From NCBI RefSeq assembly GCF_003675875.1, contig NZ_RCDI01000001.1, forward strand, positions 1,302,001-1,366,000: DNA of 64,000 nt, given 5' to 3'. The position numbers were made by a program, and so were the translations under genes. Source of the stretch: Halostella limicola. Lineage in GTDB: Archaea > Halobacteriota > Halobacteria > Halobacteriales > Natronoarchaeaceae. Below, one piece after another: positions 16,526 to 24,544 of the stretch (its first letter is position 1; every line of letters starts with the position of its first letter). The notes under the pieces are model-generated. The model had not been told where the DNA came from. It searched no databases and saw only the letters and a program-made list of their open reading frames with translations.

Positions 16526-16735
16526 ATGGAGCTCGGACGACCGACGCGTGACGCCGAGGCCGAACAGGAGTGTCCCGAGTGCGGGAACGAGAACGCCTCC
16601 CGGCGGGGCGAGGAGCGGGAGACGTTCGAGAACGGACAGACCGTCGTCAAGCGCGAGCACTACACCTGCGCGGAGTGCAACGCCAGCTGGTGGGTCGACG
16701 TGTGGCCGGACGACCGCGTCTACGTTACCGGGTGA
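16526..16735 (+). CDS. Small zinc-ribbon protein (69 aa)
   Basis: Two cysteine knuckles, C-P-E-C-G near residue 14 and C-A-E-C-N near 49, sit on a beta-rich scaffold ending W-W-V-D-V-W-P. This is a classic rubredoxin-like zinc ribbon. The preceding F-E-N-G-Q-T-V-V-K-R-E-H-Y is typical of transcription-associated ribbons. ATG 16526 begins M-E-L-G-R-P-T. Promoter-like AT (GAGATTAACTTG) lies ~25-35 bp upstream, supporting a leaderless mRNA. Function unknown. Confidence 0.7.
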   Translation: MELGRPTRDAEAEQECPECGNENASRRGEERETFENGQTVVKREHYTCAECNASWWVDVWPDDRVYVTG

Positions 16736-16839
16736 GTGGACCGCGACGACTCCTCGCCGGCGCTACCCGCATCGGCGGCGACCGCATGCGTCGGCCCGCT
16801 GCCGGCCCGAGCGTCGCGTAACGGTGGCCGCCGGGGCAG

Positions 16840-17337
16840 TCACCGGGACGCGTTCTCGACGAGCGTCCGGCCGTCCGTTTCGGCTTCGCCATCGCCGTCG
16901 TCCCGCTCGTCCGCCGGCGACCCGGACGCCGGGACCGGTCGGTCGTCACTGTCGGTCGCTTCCGACGCCGTCCCCGTCGGGCTCGTACCGTCGGGTCCAG
17001 TCTCCGTCGCGGGCGAGTCAGCGTCTCGCCGCTCCGTCTTCGCCGTCGGTGCTTCGTCGCTTCTGCGTTCCGCCCGTCGCGAGTAGCGCTCCCGGAGCAC
17101 CGCCACAGTCTCGTCGCGTACCGTCCCGGGCGAGAACCAGTAGAGACAGAGCCCTGCGGAGACCGGGAACAGGGCCGCGGCCCCGACCAGCGCGATCTCG
17201 GTCATCGCCGCCGGGTCCGCGGTCGCCCCGACGTGCGAGCCGACGATCCAGACCGCGGCGACGACTCCGTACGCCACGCAGAGGTACAGCGCCGTCAGCG
17301 TCGCCGCGCCGAGCACCGCGAGTAACACGTTAAACAT
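16840..17337 (-). CDS. Two-helix membrane protein with disordered acidic tail
   Basis: The protein has 165 residues. Hydrophobic segments at ~3-32 and ~45-72 form two membrane spans. A short basic region (V-L-R-E-R-Y-S-R-R-A-E-R-R) follows, then a ~70-residue tail almost entirely of S, T, D, E, P, G and A. The tail is expected to be disordered. No catalytic motif is seen, and I do not recognise the family. ATG 17337 is preferred because it directly precedes the hydrophobic segment. Confidence 0.65.
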   Translation of the reverse strand: MFNVLLAVLGAATLTALYLCVAYGVVAAVWIVGSHVGATADPAAMTEIALVGAAALFPVSAGLCLYWFSPGTVRDETVAVLRERYSRRAERRSDEAPTAKTERRDADSPATETGPDGTSPTGTASEATDSDDRPVPASGSPADERDDGDGEAETDGRTLVENASR

Positions 17338-17649
17338 GCACACCCCGGCAACGCCACGCCGGATAAATCAATCGGATAGTTTAGATAACTGTCCGGAGGG
17401 CAAAAACCCTCGACCGGGCGCCCCGACGGGGCCGTCGACGCTCGCTCCCTGCGCGGTCGGTGTCGCCCGGCGGGCCCTCGTTGTGGTACTGCCGCGCACA
17501 CGCTAGTCCTCTCGTCGGTCTCCACAGTCCCGCCGGAGCGACGCCGGGGAGCCGCCTACGCTACCGGGGAGCGGGAAGTGAAAAGAACGCCAGACGGCTG
17601 TCTGACGCGACCCCCGTTACTTACCACGGGTATCGTTGAATGGCGGGAC
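17338..17649. other. Intergenic region without a recognisable gene
   Basis: This 312-bp gap lies between a minus-strand membrane protein and a plus-strand lipoprotein. The left part (17360-17395) is AT-rich and is probably the promoter of the membrane protein. The ORFs that cross it lack third-position G/C bias. No RNA structure stands out. Confidence 0.5.
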
Positions 17650-18327
17650 GTGAAACGCCGAACGTATCTCGGGGTCGTGGCGCTGGCGCTCGCCGGCTGC
17701 TCCAGCGACGGCGACAACGCCGGACCGGGCGACGCGACGACGGGAACAGACGGGAACGCGGGATCGACGACGAGCGAGGGCGGGTCGGACCCGATCCTGT
17801 TCGACGGGAGCGGGGAGACCACGACCGACACCTTCGAACTGGAGGGCGGCATCGCCGCCTTCGACATGGAACACGCCGGCGACGGCGGGTTTCAGGTCGA
17901 ACTCGTCGACCAGTCGAGCGGCAACACGGTCGAGTTCGTCGCGAACGAGATGGGCCAGTGGCGGGGCCGGATCCCGTACGGCGTCGACCAGGGGACGTAC
18001 GCGCTGGCGGTCACCGCCGTCGGCGACTGGAGCGTCGAGATCAGCCAGCCCCGGCAGTCGGGCAGCGACGCCGACCAACCGCCGCTGTCCTTCTCCGGGG
18101 AGTCGCCCGACTACGAGGGCCCCGTCGAGTTCTCCGGGGAGACGACGTTCGCCGGGAGCTACGCCAGCAACGGCGTGTTCAACGTCGCGGTGCTGGACCC
18201 GGATGGCAACAGCACGAGCGTGTTCAGCGAGATGCGGTCGTTCGAGGGCGAGGAGTCGGTCGAGATCGACGGGACCGGCTGGATCCGCGTCGTCACGAAC
18301 GGGGAGTGGGAAGTGGAAGTGGAGTGA
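17650..18327 (+). CDS. Secreted lipoprotein with beta-sandwich repeats
   Basis: A GTG start at 17650 gives V-K-R-R-T-Y-L-G-V-V-A-L-A-L-A-G-C, a short signal with lipobox L-A-G-C (Cys ~17). A Gly/Thr/Ser-rich linker follows, then two similar beta-rich units. Each contains a hydrophobic V-E-L-V-D / V-A-V-L-D-P strand and ends W-S-V-E-I or W-E-V-E-V. The longer ATG start at 17578 would bury the signal peptide. The shape suggests a cell-surface ligand-binding or structural lipoprotein; no family is recognised with certainty. Confidence 0.7.
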   Translation: MKRRTYLGVVALALAGCSSDGDNAGPGDATTGTDGNAGSTTSEGGSDPILFDGSGETTTDTFELEGGIAAFDMEHAGDGGFQVELVDQSSGNTVEFVANEMGQWRGRIPYGVDQGTYALAVTAVGDWSVEISQPRQSGSDADQPPLSFSGESPDYEGPVEFSGETTFAGSYASNGVFNVAVLDPDGNSTSVFSEMRSFEGEESVEIDGTGWIRVVTNGEWEVEVE

Positions 18328-18390
18328 GCGATTCCGCCTCACGTAGCCGCGACGCCGCCGCTCAGACGTGATTCGCGGCAGTTCGAAAAG

Positions 18391-18541
18391 TGCCCGGGGA
18401 GGGCTCCGAACCCTCGATCTCCGCATGTCCCAGGTTCGAGGCTCGGCGGGCCTCAGGGACACGGAGAGCTTCCAAGGCGATACCGCACCGAATCTCAGAA
18501 CCCTATGAGTGCGGCGCTATGTCCAGCTAAGCCACCCGGGC
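18391..18541 (-). tRNA. Elongator tRNA-Met (CAT) with a 77-nt intron
   Basis: The acceptor stem pairs GCCCGGG (18541-18535) with CCCGGGC, discriminator A at 18391. The T arm is GAGGG-TTCGGAG-CCCTC. The anticodon CAT lies at 18507-18505. The anticodon stem CCGCA/TGCGG is interrupted after A37 by an intron at 18503-18427. The junction folds as a canonical archaeal bulge-helix-bulge: exon CTCA pairs with intron TGGG, bulges TA|G and AC|A flank it, and GGTTC/GAACC continues the intron helix. Exons of 38 and 36 nt give a 74-nt tRNA. An intron in elongator tRNA-Met is known in Haloferax volcanii. Confidence 0.95.
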
Positions 18542-18568
18542 TCACTCTCCGGTAGTCGGCTGATAGTC

Positions 18569-18574
18569 TTTAAA
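18569..18574 (-). promoter_or_regulatory. TATA element of tRNA-Met
   Basis: TTTAAA lies about 30 bp upstream of the tRNA 5' end on the minus strand, in a short AT-rich island. This is the usual archaeal TATA position. Confidence 0.5.
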
Positions 18575-18647
18575 CTTCTCATATCGACCGACGGGAGCCG
18601 GGGATACGGCCCTCGGATTTAAGACACGTCCGGCGCTCAGTGTGAGC

Positions 18648-19670
18648 ATGGACGTTCCCGGTATCGTGGAGTCTTCCCTCGGCGACGAGAACGTCGCCGC
18701 CCGGGTCTCGATAGGCGGCGAGGACGAGCTGTTCGTCACCCCGACGCGGACGCTTATCTACCGAGCGGACGGGCTCCTCAGCGACGAAACGGTCGAAGAG
18801 TACCCCCACGACGCGGAGCGACTCACCGTCTCCGAAGGGCGGCGAAAGACGAAGATCACGCTCGACTACGCGATTGATGGGGAACGCGAGTTCACCCTCC
18901 CCTCGAAGCAGGCGGACACGGCGCTGCACCCGGTGCTTGCCGGCGTGTTGAACGCCAGCGGCGTCACCGAGCCCGGCGAGTCGGTGAACCAGACCTACCG
19001 GTTCAGCGAGCTCACCATCGTGATCACGAGCGACCGGCTGGTCAAGCACGTCGGCGAGGCGGTGTGGGACGAGGAGTACGAGGAGTACCGCTTCGCGGAC
19101 GTGACCGGACTCGACTTCGAGGAGGGCAGCGTCGCGACGCAGATCGTCCTCGAAGTGAACGGGCGACCTCAGCGGATCAAGGCGCCGAACGAGCAGATCG
19201 GCGAACTCCGCCAGCGGCTCACGCAGGCGCTGTGCTCGTACTACGACGTCGCCAGCGAGGCAGAACTGGCGGACGCCCTCAGAGGCGACGAGCCGGAGGA
19301 GGACGCCGAGGAGGACGCCGAGATGGGCTTCGGCGAGGGCGTGGACCCGCTCGACGCCGACCCGCCGTCGACCGAGGAGGCGGAGGCCGCGGCGGACGAC
19401 AGCGACGCCGCCGCGGACGACCCCGAAGACGCGGCGGAGGGGGCCCGCGTCGGCACCGTCGAGTCGGGCGGCGAAGAGGGGGACGACTCCGAAGACGGGT
19501 TCGACGAGGCGGGCTTCGAACCGGCCACGTCGAGCGACGCGGGCGCGTCCGACGACGTCGCCGACGAACTGGCCGAGCTCCGCGAGGTCGTCGAGGAGCA
19601 GAACGAACTCCTGGAGCAGCAGCGCCAGACCATCGAGCAGCTGATCGACGAACTCAGCCGCGGTCGCTGA
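18648..19670 (+). CDS. DUF7115-type haloarchaeal protein with PH-like repeats and a coiled-coil tail
   Basis: The protein has 340 residues. The N-terminal ~200 residues contain two similar beta-rich modules, one around D-E-L-F-V-T-P-T-R-T-L-I-Y and one around L-T-I-V-I-T-S-D-R-L-V-K. This bPH-like layout matches the haloarchaeal DUF7115 family. Then come ~100 residues of D/E/A/S-rich linker and a terminal coiled coil (E-L-R-E-V-V-E-E-Q-N-E-L-L-E-Q-Q-R). A GTG two codons upstream is an alternative start. A membrane-proximal or scaffold role is conceivable, but no function is known. Confidence 0.7.
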   Translation: MDVPGIVESSLGDENVAARVSIGGEDELFVTPTRTLIYRADGLLSDETVEEYPHDAERLTVSEGRRKTKITLDYAIDGEREFTLPSKQADTALHPVLAGVLNASGVTEPGESVNQTYRFSELTIVITSDRLVKHVGEAVWDEEYEEYRFADVTGLDFEEGSVATQIVLEVNGRPQRIKAPNEQIGELRQRLTQALCSYYDVASEAELADALRGDEPEEDAEEDAEMGFGEGVDPLDADPPSTEEAEAAADDSDAAADDPEDAAEGARVGTVESGGEEGDDSEDGFDEAGFEPATSSDAGASDDVADELAELREVVEEQNELLEQQRQTIEQLIDELSRGR

Positions 19671-19682
19671 CCGCGGGTCGTC

Positions 19683-20036
19683 TCACTCTCTCCCGGTCAC
19701 CTTCCGGATGCAGGAGCTGCCGAACGGGCCGACCTCGCCGGACTCGAACTTGATGAAGTGACCCGTCGAGAGGCCCGCGCCGCAGCGCTCGCAGGTGAAC
19801 TCGCCCTCCTTCTGGACGACCTGGCTCTCGAACCGGACGAACGCGCCCCCGGAGGGGCGGATGATGCCGTCCTCGCGCTCGACGACGCCCCGCTTCTCGG
19901 CCTCGTCGAGGATCGTCCTGGTGAGCGTCGGGTTCGTCGTGATCGTCTCGATGCGGTCGACCGCGTCGGCGACCGACAGCTCCTCGTGCTCCAGGTTCCG
20001 CAGGAGTTCGACGCCGAGCTCGACCGTCTCGTCCAT
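19683..20036 (-). CDS. DUF5830 family protein
   Basis: The protein has 117 residues. A helical N-terminus (V-E-L-G-V-E-L-L-R-N-L-E-H-E-E-L) is followed by a winged-helix-like section with P-T-L-T-R-T-I-L-D-E-A-E-K-R-G-V-V. A C-terminal ribbon carries C-E-R-C-G and a later single Cys (S-S-C-I-R-K). This matches the haloarchaeal DUF5830 pattern. HTH plus zinc-ribbon features suggest nucleic-acid binding. ATG 20036 is chosen over an upstream in-frame start that lacks coding bias. Confidence 0.75.
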   Translation of the reverse strand: MDETVELGVELLRNLEHEELSVADAVDRIETITTNPTLTRTILDEAEKRGVVEREDGIIRPSGGAFVRFESQVVQKEGEFTCERCGAGLSTGHFIKFESGEVGPFGSSCIRKVTGRE

Positions 20037-20131
20037 CGCCCGACAGTCGCTCGCCGACCGGATTAAACGTTGCGCGGCGGCGCGCCCGGCGACCACAAAG
20101 GTTTCAAGGCGCACCCGACGACCTGCGTTCG

Positions 20132-20785
20132 ATGCAGATCGACCGCCGAACTGCCGCCGGCGGCGCCGCGCTCGGCGCCGTCGCCGCTGCGAGCCTCCTC
20201 GCATCGCCGGAGGCCGCCCTGTCCGCCGCGGCGTCGGCGGCCGCGGACCCGCTCCTGTTCGGCGTCGCCCTCCTCGCGATCTATCTCGTCCGGCCGTTCC
20301 TCGCGTGGCCGACGACCGCGGTCGCCATCCTCGCTGGCTACGGCTACGGCGTCGCCGCCGGCGTCCCCGTCGCGCTCACCGGCGCGGTGGTGACCTCCAT
20401 GCCGCCGTTTCTCGGCGTGCGCTGGCTCGCGGGGGACGGCCGCTTCTGGGGCCACCTCGGCGACGCCGGCGACCGCTTCTTCGGGTCGACCGGCCACGTC
20501 CGCGGCGTCACGGCGGCCCGCCTGCTGCCGATCCCGGCGGACGCCGTCACCTGCACGGCGGCCGCGAGCGGCGTCTCGCTGCCGGCGTTCGCGCTCGGCA
20601 CGGTGCTCGGCGAACTCCCGTGGACTATCGCCGCCGTCGTCGTCGGGAGTTCCGCGGAGCGCGTCGCCGCGGAGGGGCTTGGCGAGGTCGGCCTCCCGCT
20701 GGTGATCGCCTGCGTCGCCGCGGCGGCGCTGCTGCTCGCCGGTCCCGCCTATCAGTACTTCGGCAGCTCGACCGCGGCCGCGTGA
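20132..20785 (+). CDS. TVP38/TMEM64-family membrane protein
   Basis: This 217-residue integral membrane protein has about five to six hydrophobic segments. The family core is visible as a central loop F-L-G-V-R-W-L-A-G, an amphipathic segment, then R-L-L-P-I-P-A-D-A-V-T and G-V-S-L-P-A-F-A-L-G-T-V-L-G-E-L-P-W. This is the VTT/SNARE-associated (DedA-like) domain. Relatives are lipid scramblases or transport-associated proteins; the substrate here is unknown. The N-terminal helix resembles an uncleaved signal anchor. Confidence 0.8.
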   Translation: MQIDRRTAAGGAALGAVAAASLLASPEAALSAAASAAADPLLFGVALLAIYLVRPFLAWPTTAVAILAGYGYGVAAGVPVALTGAVVTSMPPFLGVRWLAGDGRFWGHLGDAGDRFFGSTGHVRGVTAARLLPIPADAVTCTAAASGVSLPAFALGTVLGELPWTIAAVVVGSSAERVAAEGLGEVGLPLVIACVAAAALLLAGPAYQYFGSSTAAA

Positions 20786-20786
20786 T

Positions 20787-20972
20787 TCACTCGGCGAGGT
20801 CGATCCGACAGCACGCACCGGTTGTCAGGCCCGCCTCCTCGATGTGCGCCGACAGGCAGGCGTAGTTGCAGAACCGCCCGGCCTCCTCTCGATCGCCGTC
20901 GACCTCCTCCTCGACGAACACCGGATCGTGGTCGGACACGTCACTTCCGCAGTAGGTACAGGCGTCACTCAT
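20787..20972 (-). CDS. Small TRASH-like zinc-binding protein (61 aa)
   Basis: The cysteine pattern is C-T-Y-C-G near the start, then F-C-N-Y-A-C-L-S-A-H-I, then a C-C-R-I tail. C-x2-C followed by C-x3-C is the layout of TRASH/MYM-type metal-sensing or metal-transfer domains. ATG 20972 places the first knuckle at residue ~5. The gene ends 1 bp from the convergent TVP38 gene. Metal (Zn or Cu) is not determinable. Confidence 0.65.
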   Translation of the reverse strand: MSDACTYCGSDVSDHDPVFVEEEVDGDREEAGRFCNYACLSAHIEEAGLTTGACCRIDLAE

Positions 20973-21059
20973 AGCGGGTGGTGGCGGGGCGGACGTACCA
21001 ACCTTGCGTGCTCGTGTCCCGGCCGCGCGGTACCGCACGAGTACCCCGTATCGAACGCC

Positions 21060-21227
21060 TCAGACCCAGAAATTGTCGCTGCAGTCCATCACCACGCCGT
21101 GTTGCGGGCAGACGTACTTGCAGTGCCGGCGATACATCGGCGCCTCGCACATCGGGCACGGCCGACCGCCGTCGCCACCGGCGCTGTCCTTGCCCCCGTC
21201 GCCCGTAGCCGCGTCGTCCTCGTCCAT
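21060..21227 (-). CDS. Small zinc-finger protein (55 aa)
   Basis: This gene was read directly from the sequence. ATG at 21227, TGA at 21060-21062. A ~20-residue acidic/Gly-rich N-terminus precedes C-P-M-C, then R-R-H-C-K-Y-V-C-P-Q-H-G and a terminal D-C-S-D-N-F-W. The cysteines and histidines form a compact single-zinc fold, and similar R-H-C-K-Y-V-C-P-x-H-G proteins are widespread in Halobacteria. Codon third positions are strongly G/C. It lies on the same strand as the small zinc gene downstream. Function unknown. Confidence 0.7.
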   Translation of the reverse strand: MDEDDAATGDGGKDSAGGDGGRPCPMCEAPMYRRHCKYVCPQHGVVMDCSDNFWV

Positions 21228-21361
21228 CACGTTCGGGTTCGGAGCGCTCCCTGCTAAGCGTTCTGACCGACGGGCCCCGAGACCGGTCCGACGGGCGCTA
21301 CCGGCGGCTGTCGACGACGCAGAAAGAGAGAAAGACGAAACCGCGACCGAACCGCGTTACC

Positions 21362-24300
21362 TCAGCACTCGCTCCAGCCGCAGGATTCGCAGGTCTTGCA
21401 GCCTTCGGAGTAGTAGAGACTCATCGACCCGCAGTCCGGACACTCGGGGCTCTCGCCGGCGTCGATGATGTCCTGCTGGTCGGTGCTGCCCGCGTCCGCC
21501 TGCGGGCCGGCGTCGGTCTCCGCACTGGACTCGACCTGTGCGCCGCCGTCGGTCTCGGGTTCGGCGGTACCCTCGGTCTCGTCGATCTCCGTGAGGTTCT
21601 TCTGCTGCGGGTAGGCCTTCTCGATCTCGCCGTCGAGGTAGCGCCGCAGACCGGTGCCGATCGCGTCCGGGATGGACTGGATCTGCTCGCCCTTGTCCCA
21701 GGCGACCTTCGGGCTGCGGATGCCCTGCAGGTCGTCCGCGATCTCGTACGGGTCGACGCCCGAGCGCAGGGCGAAGCTGATGATCTTCGCGAGCGCCTCG
21801 GTGAAGGAGGCGGTGAAGCCGCCGGAGTTGCCGATGTTGGCGAACAGCTCGAACGGCTCGCCGTTCTCGTCCTCGTTGATGTTGACGTACAGCTTGCCGT
21901 AGCCCGTGTCGATGCGCTGGGTGACGCCGTGGAGCACATCGGGGCGCGGGCGCTCCTTGGCGTAGGCGTCGCCGGTGCCGTCCGCGCCGGAGAGGATCTC
22001 GTCGACCTCCTCGTCCAGCGCGGCGCGGACGTCCTCGTTGTCGAGGAACGCCTCGACGCCGCCGAAGACCTCGTTGATCTGCTCGACGAGCGCCTCCGCG
22101 GCCTCGCCCTCGTCGGCGAAGTCCTTGTTCTCGGCCCGCGTGGTCAGGACCTGCTTCGAGCGGGTGCCGTCGCGGTAGACCGTGACGCCCTTCCCGCCGT
22201 TCTCGTAGATGTAGCGGTACACCTCGTCCATCTCCTCGTGCGTGGCGTCGTTCGGGAAGTTGCACGTCTTCGAGATGGCGGAGTCGACGCCCTCCTGACA
22301 GGCGCACTGCACGGCGGCGTGGTCCTTGCCGGAGAGGTCGCCGGTGACGACGAACAGCTCGCCGATCGGGTCCGGGACAGTGTCTAGCCCCTCGACGCCG
22401 TCGAACTCGTTGTTCGCCATCTGCTCCTGGGCCTCCCGCTTGACGGCCTCGACGTCGAGGTCGTTCTCCTCCAGCACGCGGAGGAAGTAGTCGTCGAACT
22501 CGACGAGCATCTCGTCGCCCTGCACGTCGTCGGAGACGTTCTTGTAGTAGGCGACGTTGTAGATGGGCTCGCAGCCGCCGGTGGTGTTGCCGACCATCGA
22601 CGTGGTGCCGGTCGGGGCGATGGTCGTCGTGTTGTGGTTGCGGATTGGGTAGCCGTCCTCCCAGTCGTCCGCGTCGAGACCGGTCTGCTTCTCGAACCAC
22701 TCGCGGTACTCCGTGGGGTTCGCGTACTTCGATTTGTCCCACTCGTCGAAGGAGCCGCGCTCCTCCGCGAGCTCGTGGGAGGCCCGCTTCGAACCGTGGT
22801 TGATGTGGCGCATGACCTGCCGGGCGACCTCGTTGCCCTCCTCGCTGCCGTACTCGATGCCGAGCTGGATGTACAGCTGCGCGAGCCCCATCACGCCGAG
22901 GCCGATCTTGCGCATCTCCCGGACCTTCTGCTCGATCTTGTCGACCGGGAAGTCGGACATCGTGACGACGTTCTCGAGGAAGCGCGTCCCCTTCTCGATA
23001 CGGCGGTCGAGCTCTTCGACGTCGAGCGCCTCGTCGAGGAAGTCGTCGACGGACGCCTCCAGCGAGTCGTACTCGTCGGCGTGCTCGTCGTACCAGACGC
23101 GCCAGTCCGGCGCGTCGAGGTCCGCGAGCGTCGAGAGGTTGATGTGGCCGAGGTTACACGCCTCGTACTCCTCCAGCGGCTGCTCGCCGCAGGGGTTCGT
23201 CGCGAGGATGCGGTGGTCGGGGTGTTCCTCGACGTCGAAGGAGTGCTCCTTGTTGACGCGTTCGAGGTAGATGACGCCGGGCTCGCCGTTCTCGTGGGCG
23301 CCCTCGACGATGTCCTCCCAGACGACCTCCGCGGGGACGGACAGCTCCTCGCCGACCTCGACGTACTCGCCGAGGTCGAACATCTCGTACAGCTCCTTCG
23401 TCTCCTCGGTGGCGACGTGCGGTTCGCCGGTGCGGGGGTTCGTGAAGGTGAACTCCTCGCCGTTCTCCAGCGCCTCCATGAAGTCGTCGGTGACGCCCAC
23501 GGAGATGTTGAAGTTCGAGAGGTGGCCCTCGGCGGCGTTGCGGAGGTGCTTGGGGACCTTGCCGTCCTCGGTGATGAGGTCGCGGGCCTCCTCCAAGGCC
23601 TCCTTGAAGGAGTTGTGGGTGTAGTCGTCGGGGTCGTTGAGCCGGAGGGAGTGGGCCAGCGAGACGTCCTTGTTCTTGGCGTGGATGAACTGGATGACGT
23701 CCGGGTGAGAGATCCGCATCACGCCCATCTGGGCGCCGCGGCGGGCGCCGCCCTGTGCGATGGTCTCGCACATCTGGTCGTAGGTCCGCATGAAGGTGAT
23801 GGGGCCGGACGCGATGCCGCCGGTGGAACCGACGGCGTCGCCGTAGGGGCGCAGCCGCCAGAACGCGTAGCCCATGCCGCCGCCGGACTGGAACACCTGG
23901 GCGGCCTCCTTGGCGGTCTGGTGGATGTCGTCGATGTCGTCCTCGGGGGAGTCGACGAAGCAGGCGGAGAGCTGCTGGAGCTCGTCGCCCGCGTTCATCA
24001 GGGTGGGCGAGTTCGGCATGAAGTCCAGGTTCTCCATCATGTCCTGGAACTCCTCGGCGGTCTCCTCGACGTGCTCGCGGACCCCGTCGGGGAGTTCGGG
24101 GACGACCGTCTCGTAGGAGAACTTGTTGACGTTGTAGATCGAGAGGGTCGTCTCGGCGTCGTCATCAGAAGCGTCAGCTTCTGATTGGCTCGTGGGAGCT
24201 TCGCTCCCACGAACGTCGTCGACGGTGGTGCCCTTCCCGAACACTTCCTCGGCGAGCTCGTCGCGGCGGGGGTGGTCGGGCTTGAGCTGGTCGGGCGTCA

Positions 24301-24544
24301 CGGTGACCTCCTCGCCGCGCTTCTCGGCCTCGTAGACGGCCTCGGCGAGCGCGATGTTCTTGCCGACGCGCTCGAAGAGGTCCTCCTGCTCCTCGATGAG
24401 TTCGCCGTCGGCGTCCTTGCGGAGGTAGCGCGCGGGGAGGATGTTGTGGTAGGCGTTACCCGTCAGGCGCTCCTGCAGGGTGTCGCCCTCGGTGCGCTTG
24501 ATCGGGAGGGTGATCTCGTCGGCCGTGAGGTCCGCGTTACTCAT
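21362..24544 (-). CDS. nrdJ: Adenosylcobalamin-dependent (class II) ribonucleotide reductase
   Basis: This 1060-residue NrdJ makes deoxyribonucleotides from ribonucleotides with B12. The substrate region has S-A-C-F-V-D-S and S-G-G-G-M-G-Y. The catalytic loop N-P-C-G-E-Q-P-L carries the thiyl Cys, Asn and Glu set, and P-T-G-T-T-S lies in the C-terminal half. A zinc-binding C-terminal tail has C-P-D-C-G and C-x2-C-x2-C-G. Residues ~112-127 are a hydrophilic linker encoded by two palindromes (24165-24211). ATG 24544 is preferred to the GTG three codons upstream. It is monocistronic and preceded by a 512-bp gene-free region. Confidence 0.97.
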   Translation of the reverse strand: MSNADLTADEITLPIKRTEGDTLQERLTGNAYHNILPARYLRKDADGELIEEQEDLFERVGKNIALAEAVYEAEKRGEEVTVTPDQLKPDHPRRDELAEEVFGKGTTVDDVRGSEAPTSQSEADASDDDAETTLSIYNVNKFSYETVVPELPDGVREHVEETAEEFQDMMENLDFMPNSPTLMNAGDELQQLSACFVDSPEDDIDDIHQTAKEAAQVFQSGGGMGYAFWRLRPYGDAVGSTGGIASGPITFMRTYDQMCETIAQGGARRGAQMGVMRISHPDVIQFIHAKNKDVSLAHSLRLNDPDDYTHNSFKEALEEARDLITEDGKVPKHLRNAAEGHLSNFNISVGVTDDFMEALENGEEFTFTNPRTGEPHVATEETKELYEMFDLGEYVEVGEELSVPAEVVWEDIVEGAHENGEPGVIYLERVNKEHSFDVEEHPDHRILATNPCGEQPLEEYEACNLGHINLSTLADLDAPDWRVWYDEHADEYDSLEASVDDFLDEALDVEELDRRIEKGTRFLENVVTMSDFPVDKIEQKVREMRKIGLGVMGLAQLYIQLGIEYGSEEGNEVARQVMRHINHGSKRASHELAEERGSFDEWDKSKYANPTEYREWFEKQTGLDADDWEDGYPIRNHNTTTIAPTGTTSMVGNTTGGCEPIYNVAYYKNVSDDVQGDEMLVEFDDYFLRVLEENDLDVEAVKREAQEQMANNEFDGVEGLDTVPDPIGELFVVTGDLSGKDHAAVQCACQEGVDSAISKTCNFPNDATHEEMDEVYRYIYENGGKGVTVYRDGTRSKQVLTTRAENKDFADEGEAAEALVEQINEVFGGVEAFLDNEDVRAALDEEVDEILSGADGTGDAYAKERPRPDVLHGVTQRIDTGYGKLYVNINEDENGEPFELFANIGNSGGFTASFTEALAKIISFALRSGVDPYEIADDLQGIRSPKVAWDKGEQIQSIPDAIGTGLRRYLDGEIEKAYPQQKNLTEIDETEGTAEPETDGGAQVESSAETDAGPQADAGSTDQQDIIDAGESPECPDCGSMSLYYSEGCKTCESCGWSEC
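24165..24211. repeat. Two perfect palindromes in frame within nrdJ
   Basis: TCAGAAGC-gtca-GCTTCTGA lies at 24165-24184 and CGTGGGAGC-ttc-GCTCCCACG at 24191-24211. On the nrdJ coding strand the second has a GAA loop inside GCGAAGC, the same design as the spacer hairpins at 8823-8892. They encode a Ser/Ala/Glu-rich linker near residues 112-127, between conserved blocks, and keep the frame open. Confidence 0.8.

Noticed and set aside
18427-18503. Box C/D guide RNA inside the tRNA-Met intron
   Set aside because: CTGA occurs twice, but no RTGATGA box C could be placed with it, so a guide cannot be supported.
22634-24184. 516-codon open frame on the plus strand
   Set aside because: Antisense to nrdJ; repetitive Val/Leu/Asp composition and no motif, so it is a codon-bias shadow.
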